Positions 6,650 to 10,019 of a DNA stretch of 10,019 bases are shown in pieces. Origin of the DNA: Planctomycetales bacterium (GTDB taxonomy: Bacteria; Planctomycetota; Phycisphaerae; SM23-33); NCBI GenBank assembly GCA_030673005.1, contig DAOVFI010000061.1:1-10019 (forward strand), written 5' to 3'. A program made the position numbers and the translations under genes. The notes under the pieces were generated by a model that saw only the letters and a list, made by a program, of their open reading frames with translations, did no database searches and had not been told where the DNA came from. Position 1 is the stretch's first letter; every line of letters starts with the position of its first letter.

Positions 6650-7441
6650 CAGTTCCAGTTTGAAAAGCGCCTTCGCGTTCTCGAAGCCGATAAGGTCCAC
6701 CTGTCGCTGTGACAGGCCGCTGTGTGTGAGTTTATAGGCGGCCATGTCCAGGTCGCATATCGGAAAGTCCGTACCGAAAAGCACGCGCCCGGCCCCGATC
6801 TTATTGACTGTGCTCTCGAATGCGCCGGCAGTGTACATCACCCAGGCCGAACAGTCAGCCCAGACATTTTCGCAGTCTTTAATCGCCTCTATCCCGTCCC
6901 GCCAGAACCGAAAACCTCCGAAATGGGCCATGATTATTCTCGCGGTCGGGAATTCCGCCGCCAGTTTGGCAATCGCCTGGAAATGTTCCGGTTCGGAGGA
7001 ATGGAGATTCAACGGCACATCCAGTTCGATGGCCTTTTCGATAATCGTGCGAACCATAGCAGAATCCATCTCGAAGTCCTGCACGTGTGGGCAGATCTCG
7101 CCGATGCCGACGAAGCCCAATTCCCGGACCGTATATTCCATCTCCTCAAGCGACTCGTCCAGATAATGCGGGTGCACCGAGCAATAGGCGATGAACTGGT
7201 CGGGGTAATTCTTGACCAGTTCTGCGATGCGGCGGTTGCCCGCTCGCATTTCCACGTCCGTCGGACCCATGTCGTTGCCGCCGCTGGAGAGGATCATCTT
7301 GTCGATAGGCGATTCCCTGACGATTCTGGCCACGTCGGCGCCGGAGATGTCCCCTTCGGGAAGAGACGACAGTTGCCAATGGAAGCCCGGCACATCAGGC
7401 CCCTGCCTCGTGTACAAATGTGCGTGTACGTCGATAATCAT
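6647..7441 (-). CDS. amidohydrolase-2 family hydrolase A
   Basis: First gene of the operon. The ATG at 7441 (MIIDVHAHLY) is chosen over a start 50 codons upstream because AGGAGAGG lies 6-13 nt before it, the protein then has exactly the length (264) and start of duplicate B, and the upstream extension would cover the promoter. Expected metal ligands are present: His6, His8, Glu115 (GIGEI), His147 (LNLHSSE), His173 (MAHFGG) and Asp225 (FGTDFP). The position of Glu115 and the HAH start recall TatD-like and amidohydrolase-2 enzymes, which hydrolyse small amide, ester or lactone substrates or decarboxylate acids. The W-D/A-C-S-A-W motif (195-200) and the end KLTHSGLSQRQVDLI are shared with B. No signal peptide. 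Substrate unknown. Confidence 0.93.
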   Translation of the reverse strand: MIIDVHAHLYTRQGPDVPGFHWQLSSLPEGDISGADVARIVRESPIDKMILSSGGNDMGPTDVEMRAGNRRIAELVKNYPDQFIAYCSVHPHYLDESLEEMEYTVRELGFVGIGEICPHVQDFEMDSAMVRTIIEKAIELDVPLNLHSSEPEHFQAIAKLAAEFPTARIIMAHFGGFRFWRDGIEAIKDCENVWADCSAWVMYTAGAFESTVNKIGAGRVLFGTDFPICDLDMAAYKLTHSGLSQRQVDLIGFENAKALFKLEL

Positions 7442-7464
7442 AAGCCACCTCTCCTGACGCGGCG

Positions 7465-7493
7465 TATATAGCAGAAACTGTCGTGGATGTAAA
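7465..7493 (-). promoter_or_regulatory. sigma70-like promoter of the amidohydrolase operon
   Basis: On the minus strand TTTACA (7493-7488) is followed after 17 nt by TATATA (7470-7465), preceded by an extended -10 TGC. Predicted transcription start is near 7458, leaving a leader of under 20 nt that already holds the AGGAGAGG site of gene A. The -10 is imperfect (4 of 6), so some activator or repressor control is possible. Predicted from sequence only. Confidence 0.55.
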
Positions 7494-7553
7494 TATGAAT
7501 GAAGGGGCGATCCAAAAGAACAACGCAACCGGCTCGTTTTGAAAAAGGTTTTC

Positions 7554-7582
7554 TTGACATAAACGGCAAGTGGAGGTATAAT
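7554..7582 (+). promoter_or_regulatory. consensus sigma70 promoter of the PEP-CTERM gene
   Basis: TTGACA (7554-7559) and TATAAT (7577-7582) both match consensus fully with the ideal 17-nt spacing. The expected start is near 7589, giving a leader of about 64 nt to the ATG at 7654. The promoter points away from the amidohydrolase operon promoter, with about 60 bp between the two -35 boxes. Confidence 0.8.
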
Positions 7583-7653
7583 GCTTTTCACGTTTCGGTT
7601 TTACGGTTTGCTCAGCTCAATTAATACGTTTTTCAAGAGAGGAGACAGGTTCT

Positions 7654-8376
7654 ATGAAAGCACAACTGTTGAGAGGTATGGTCTTTTCGTGTGCGGCTCT
7701 GTTGGTTTGTCCGAATGTCGGTTTTGCGGCGAATCTTCTGGTTAACAGCGGTTTCGAGAACGTTGTTCCGATCGGAGAAGGTTTACCTTCGGGCGCAGGT
7801 TACTGGAGCGGCGACGTCAGCGAGATAGTCGCTGCCTCCGACGGCATCACGCCACTGGATGGCTCGCACATGCTAAAGTTCATTTACCCCTATGCCGGCC
7901 CTCCCGTAGGGAGCCACGGCTGGGCGCAGGTATTTCAACTGGTCGATCTTTCCGCCTACAGCAGCGCTATTTCTGCCGGAGGCACTTCAGTTACGGCCTC
8001 GGGCTATTTTAACCGCGTTGACTTGAACAGCGAGACCGATACGAGGTTTGTAGTCTCAATAGCCGCGTATGAGGGTGATCCGGTTGATTTTATACGAACC
8101 TTGAGTATTGCCTCGAAATCTCAATCTATATATACCGACGGCGATACGGCCACATGGGAATTTGCGACCAAAGAACTGGCTCTTCCGACGAATACGGACT
8201 ACGTTTCCGTCTGCGTTGTCGCTGTTGAAGATAAACGCGACGACCCGACCGGCTCGGAGGTGGAATTTCACGGACACTACGGCGACGGCATGTCGCTCGA
8301 GTTCATTCCCGAACCCGCCTCCGCGAGTATGCTTATTCTGGGCGCTGTTGCGATGTTAAAGCGACGCCGAAGGTAA
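7654..8376 (+). CDS. PEP-CTERM sorting domain surface protein, 240 aa
   Basis: Residues 1-25 are a Sec signal peptide (MKAQLLRG, then a hydrophobic core, cleavage near GFA/AN). The mature part starts NLLVNSGFE, a beginning common to jelly-roll or carbohydrate-binding-like extracellular domains of planctomycetes. The C-terminus carries the sorting signal: Pro219-Glu220-Pro221, a hydrophobic stretch of about 14 residues, and a basic tail (K236-R240). In known PEP-CTERM systems an exosortase cuts at this signal and the protein is moved to the cell surface or exopolysaccharide. No exosortase gene is visible here. GAGAGGAG lies 9-16 nt before the ATG. The central domain (about 27-215) is predicted beta-rich and unrecognised. 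Single-gene transcription unit, divergent from the operon. Confidence 0.92.
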   Translation: MKAQLLRGMVFSCAALLVCPNVGFAANLLVNSGFENVVPIGEGLPSGAGYWSGDVSEIVAASDGITPLDGSHMLKFIYPYAGPPVGSHGWAQVFQLVDLSAYSSAISAGGTSVTASGYFNRVDLNSETDTRFVVSIAAYEGDPVDFIRTLSIASKSQSIYTDGDTATWEFATKELALPTNTDYVSVCVVAVEDKRDDPTGSEVEFHGHYGDGMSLEFIPEPASASMLILGAVAMLKRRRR

Positions 8377-8445
8377 ACTGTCGCTTCCGTCTCCGCTTCG
8401 CTTCGCCGAGACAAGTCGGCGTGGCATGCCCGCCTCTGCGACAGT
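8377..8445 (+). terminator. long stem-loop after the PEP-CTERM gene (possible terminator or repeat)
   Basis: Outer arms ACTGTCGC (8377-8384) and GCGACAGT (8438-8445) pair perfectly. An inner arm pair GTCTC/GAGAC with a CG-rich loop lies at 8390-8412. It begins directly after the stop codon. No U-tract follows, so factor-independent termination is uncertain. The interior (GTCGGCGTGGCATGCC) resembles the second GC-rich repeat near 4860-4893. Confidence 0.45.
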
Positions 8446-8570
8446 ATTGCTGCTTGAGGAATAGGGGGGGACAGAGGGATTGTTGAAAAAGTCCTGTAAG
8501 GATGAGGTGCTCTACGAAAGGCGGACACTTGAGGTGTAGGCACAATGCCGCAGCCGGTAGAAGCCGTAAC
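8446..8570. other. gene-free stretch between stem-loop and integrase remnant
   Basis: No coding region is supported on either strand. It contains a run of seven G (8464-8470) followed by ACAGAGGGATTGTTGAAAAAGTC. The last part resembles sequence often seen near insertion-element ends, but no inverted partner or target duplication was found. This is where the integrase reading frame loses its similarity, so the segment probably includes a deletion or insertion junction. Confidence 0.35.
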
Positions 8571-8663
8571 AAGATAGACTCGCTTTTTGTCGCAAGTAAC
8601 ATAGTACTGGCCAGTGTGTTTGTGAAAAATTAGCGGGTTTGATGCAGGTGGACTTCGTGACAT
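8571..8663 (-). pseudogene. tyrosine integrase, N-terminal remnant
   Basis: From the ATG at 8663, with a strong GGGAGGTG site 5 nt upstream, the frame reads MSRSPPASNPLIFHKHTGQY and then YVTCDKKRVYL. This matches the typical start of planctomycete phage-type integrases (a short basic start, then the core 'HK.SGQ.YV...GKR.YLG' that begins the SAM-like core-binding region). After Leu31 the resemblance stops: the expected Gly is replaced and the frame runs on into unrelated sequence. The catalytic domain (R-H-R-Y) is absent. It reads away from the tRNA-Val fragment 117 nt upstream, the usual place for an integrase gene next to its attachment site. Recognition rests on memory of the family, and only about 31 residues remain. 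Confidence 0.55.
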
Positions 8664-8675
8664 TTTTGCACCTCC

Positions 8676-8707
8676 CTACACGTTCAAAAGTGTAGTCAAA
8701 AGTGTAG
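8676..8707. repeat. tandem TCAAAAGTGTAG repeats upstream of the integrase start
   Basis: TCAAAAGTGTAG occurs twice head to tail (8684-8695, 8696-8707), and an inverted CTACACG precedes them (8676-8682). Lying between an integrase start and the tRNA fragment, they fit arm-type binding sites of a tyrosine integrase or an autoregulatory operator. The binding protein is inferred. Confidence 0.5.
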
Positions 8708-8779
8708 CACCACGATTGCCGGTGGGGATGTCGCAGGAATGACGGCTTGTAATTCTTTGGCTTACCTGCCGATAAGTAA

Positions 8780-8819
8780 TGGGCCGTACTGGACTTGAAC
8801 CAGTGACCTCCTGCGTGTC
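8780..8819 (-). pseudogene. tRNA-Val(GAC) 3' fragment, attachment-site remnant
   Basis: Read on the minus strand, the segment gives anticodon GAC, the 3' half of the anticodon stem GCAGG, variable loop AGGTC, a perfect T-arm (ACTGG, loop TTCAAGT, CCAGT), acceptor strand ACGGCCC and discriminator A. CCA is not encoded. Just before the anticodon, position 33 is C instead of the invariant U, and neither the D-arm nor the 5' acceptor strand (GGGCCGT) is found upstream. The gene is therefore broken in the anticodon loop. Tyrosine integrases commonly recombine there and copy the 3' part of the tRNA, so this is read as an att site left by an integrated element. Confidence 0.8.
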
Positions 8820-8820
8820 G

Positions 8821-9128
8821 AGCCAGGACGAGGGGTTTCTAACTGCTTGCAAATACTGTACTTACTTTCTGCGACGTAAGGACTTATGAACTGTTGTGGC
8901 ACTGTCCTGAAACTGGCCCCTGAACTGTTTTCGAACTCGTTTTGCCACAAAACTGCCACAAAATCAAGACCAGTGTATGATCCGATGGGGCCCAAAAGAC
9001 CGCTGAATCAAATTGAAGCACTTCGCCAGACTGGTGCCGCCCTTTCAACCAGCCTGCCTATCCCACCGCCAGATATCAAGTGGAGTCACGCATCCCGCCG
9101 CAGCAACGGCCAGCCCGGTTTCTAAATT
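8821..9128. other. gene-free stretch beyond the att remnant
   Basis: No ORF here has a recognisable product. A minus-strand frame at 8995-8762 runs through the tRNA fragment and is probably an accident, although it could contain the decayed tail of another integrase, since such genes may end close to their attachment site. TGCCACA occurs twice 12 nt apart (8944 and 8956) and GTGGCA once near 8896. These resemble the heptamers of the cluster at 9130-9249. Confidence 0.4.
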
Positions 9129-9250
9129 GTGTTACAGCTTGGCATGGCTACCTGCCACAGCATGTCGCAAGTATGTCGTAAGTTGTGCCGCAAGTGTGTC
9201 GCAGCACCGTGTCACAGCTTGTCATAGCTACTTGTCGCAGCGTGTCACAG
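9129..9250. repeat. helically phased TGYCRCA heptamer cluster within an 80-nt direct repeat
   Basis: Heptamers close to TGTCRCA start at 9130, 9153, 9163, 9174, 9186, 9197, 9210, 9220, 9233 and 9243. From 9153 on the spacing is 10-13 nt, near one helical turn. At a larger scale a segment of about 40 nt is present twice with an 80-nt offset (9129-9170 and 9209-9250); in the 28 best aligned positions 23 match. This fits a cooperative protein-binding array (integrase or excisionase arm sites, replication iterons or an operator). The bound protein is unknown. No CRISPR-like spacers. The following 9251-9317 shows nothing recognisable. Confidence 0.55.
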
Positions 9251-9317
9251 TAACTCATCGCTTCAGTTTTTCGATAGTACATATTGCTTCGTAGGGTCGG
9301 TCGTGCTGGTTCCTCGT

Positions 9318-9434
9318 TCAATCAACAACCCCTTCTTTAAGGTCACGCTGGAGCGTCCGGCGGTTGGTGTTTGGGCACAGGGACTCGTAGTCCTGGATGC
9401 TCAGTCCGCTTTGGGTTTCTCGTCCTGTTAGTCT
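9318..9434 (-). pseudogene. helix-turn-helix protein remnant
   Basis: Directly after the stop of the AbiEii-like gene, and in the same frame, 38 codons follow without a start codon and end at TGA (9320-9318). The translation includes GLSIQDYESLCPNTNRRTLQRDLK. This strongly resembles the recognition part of winged helix domains such as those at the ends of Fic-family proteins or DeoR-like regulators (usual pattern: LT..EY..L.G.S.RTA.RDL). The lack of a start and abrupt end indicate a broken gene. It may have been a separate downstream gene or, less likely, a C-terminal extension cut off by a nonsense mutation. Confidence 0.45.
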
Positions 9435-10019
9435 TCAGTCTTGCGTGCCTTTCCATGGTTTGCCAGGCAACCGCTGCACGAAGACCTCCTGTATTTGCTG
9501 AATAGCAGCAGCCGGGTCATAGACAATGCCCTCGGCCAGAAGCGGAGGCAGGTCGTCCAGGAAAGCGGCATCGGCCGCCTTGGCATGTAGGTTCTTCTCG
9601 AATTCCGCGCGAGTGATCTTCCGCTTTTCGTGTCTCATGTAGCGGCAGAAGCAATCGACGACCTTATCAGGATCTACTATCCCCTGCTGAAAGCACAGCC
9701 AGAGGTCGAACAGGTCGCGGCCCTTCTTCCGTTGATATAAAGCTCGCAGCTTGGTTCCGAGCAATTCGTCAAGCTCGTAGGTGGTTACTTCAGCCGTGCC
9801 GCTGAACCAGGGGTTGCGGACATCCAGATGTTGGTGGCGGAGGCCCAATACCGTGAAGTGCTCCCGAGTATTGATCTCGACCTTTAGCCGCAACGGCCTC
9901 ACCGGGGCGATCTCTGACTCAAACCGATAGAGCAACGTCACGCCGCCTTTGGCGCTGGATCTTTTGGGCTTCCCGAGCCAGATATCCAGCCGGCTGCGAA
10001 TCGAATCCAGTATCTGACC
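9435..10019 (-). CDS. AbiEii/AbiGii toxin-family nucleotidyltransferase, 5' end outside window
   Basis: The frame is open from the window edge (GQILDSIRSRLDIWLGKPKR) to TGA at 9437-9435, giving 194 codons. The GTG at 9941 is only an internal codon. The region RFESEIAPVRPLRLKVEINTR followed by YELDELLGTKLRALYQRKKGRDLFDLW matches the middle and C-terminal part of COG2253/AbiEii proteins, including the K-L-R-A and R-D-L-F-D-L-W motifs. The nucleotidyltransferase motif (G.S....D.D) would lie upstream, outside the window. In characterised type IV AbiE systems AbiEii blocks growth by modifying tRNA or nucleotides and is checked by AbiEi, giving phage abortive infection. Here the antitoxin cannot be seen. 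Position beside an integration scar fits mobile defence cargo. Confidence 0.85.
   Translation of the reverse strand, partial: GQILDSIRSRLDIWLGKPKRSSAKGGVTLLYRFESEIAPVRPLRLKVEINTREHFTVLGLRHQHLDVRNPWFSGTAEVTTYELDELLGTKLRALYQRKKGRDLFDLWLCFQQGIVDPDKVVDCFCRYMRHEKRKITRAEFEKNLHAKAADAAFLDDLPPLLAEGIVYDPAAAIQQIQEVFVQRLPGKPWKGTQD

Noticed and set aside
7442..7591. 50-codon N-terminal extension of amidohydrolase A
   Set aside because: It would overlap the predicted promoter, has no ribosome binding site, and is absent from duplicate B. The ATG at 7441 has a strong AGGAGAGG site and gives the family start MIIDVHAH.
8560..8590. rRNA-like GCCGTAACAAG string
   Set aside because: The match to the 16S 3' region is short, and the surrounding sequence has no other rRNA conservation; it is next to the integrase remnant.
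8780..8860. Complete functional tRNA-Val gene
   Set aside because: No D-arm, no 5' acceptor strand to pair with ACGGCCC, and the invariant U33 is replaced by C.
8762..8995. 77-codon minus-strand reading frame through the tRNA fragment
   Set aside because: Its end is a false translation of the tRNA 3' half (the familiar RSLVQVQYGPL string). The rest has no recognisable domain, although a decayed integrase tail cannot be fully excluded.
9129..9250. CRISPR array
   Set aside because: Units are only 7 nt with 3-6 nt spacing, degenerate, and without unique spacers.
8886..9294. Two overlapping plus-strand frames of 79 and 93 codons
   Set aside because: No ribosome binding sites and low-complexity or composition-biased translation. 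The second runs through the heptamer array and simply translates the repeats.

Overview
The window looks like a chromosomal segment of a G+C-rich planctomycete-like bacterium, most plausibly of the Phycisphaerae/Sedimentisphaerales type. This is inferred from a PEP-CTERM surface protein with a 'NLLVNSGFE'-type N-terminus, amidohydrolase-2 family genes mixed with exported beta-propellers, dispersed GC-rich hairpin repeats, and a tyrosine-integrase N-terminus of the style common in planctomycete genomes. No rRNA or other phylogenetic marker is present, so the assignment is tentative.

The left three quarters (1-7441) is one minus-strand gene string that reads as an operon. In transcription order it holds: amidohydrolase A (7441-6647); its colinear tandem duplicate B (6607-5813); a signal-bearing class I glutamine amidotransferase-like hydrolase of the peptidase C26 family (5756-4851); amidohydrolase C with intact metal ligands (4794-4027); amidohydrolase-fold protein D, which has lost every expected metal ligand (4023-3256); a 650-residue double beta-propeller without a signal peptide (3080-1128); and a tandem duplicate of that propeller with an N-terminal signal/lipoprotein-like segment, cut by the window edge (1122 to <1). 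Junctions of 3 and 5 nt (C/D and propeller/propeller) put the next ribosome binding site inside the end of the preceding gene. The wider gaps are filled by REP-like palindromes. The gene content suggests breakdown of a small amide, lactone or carboxylate-type substrate, with propellers acting as sensors, scaffolds or enzymes, but the substrate cannot be read from sequence.

The operon has a sigma70-like promoter (-10 at 7465-7470, -35 at 7488-7493). Divergent to it is an essentially consensus promoter (TTGACA, 17 nt, TATAAT, at 7554-7582) that drives a plus-strand PEP-CTERM protein (7654-8376), which is followed by a long stem-loop.

The right part (about 8446-9434) is an integration scar. It holds a truncated tyrosine integrase start on the minus strand with tandem 12-bp repeats just upstream, then the 3' part of a tRNA-Val(GAC) gene broken exactly in the anticodon loop, then about 300 bp without a convincing gene, then a cluster of about ten TGYCRCA-like heptamers spaced about one helical turn apart and arranged in an 80-nt repeat, and a short helix-turn-helix gene remnant. 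The window ends inside an AbiEii-family nucleotidyltransferase (minus strand, 10019-9435), a typical mobile-element cargo. The layout is best explained by repeated integration at one tRNA-Val gene followed by decay.
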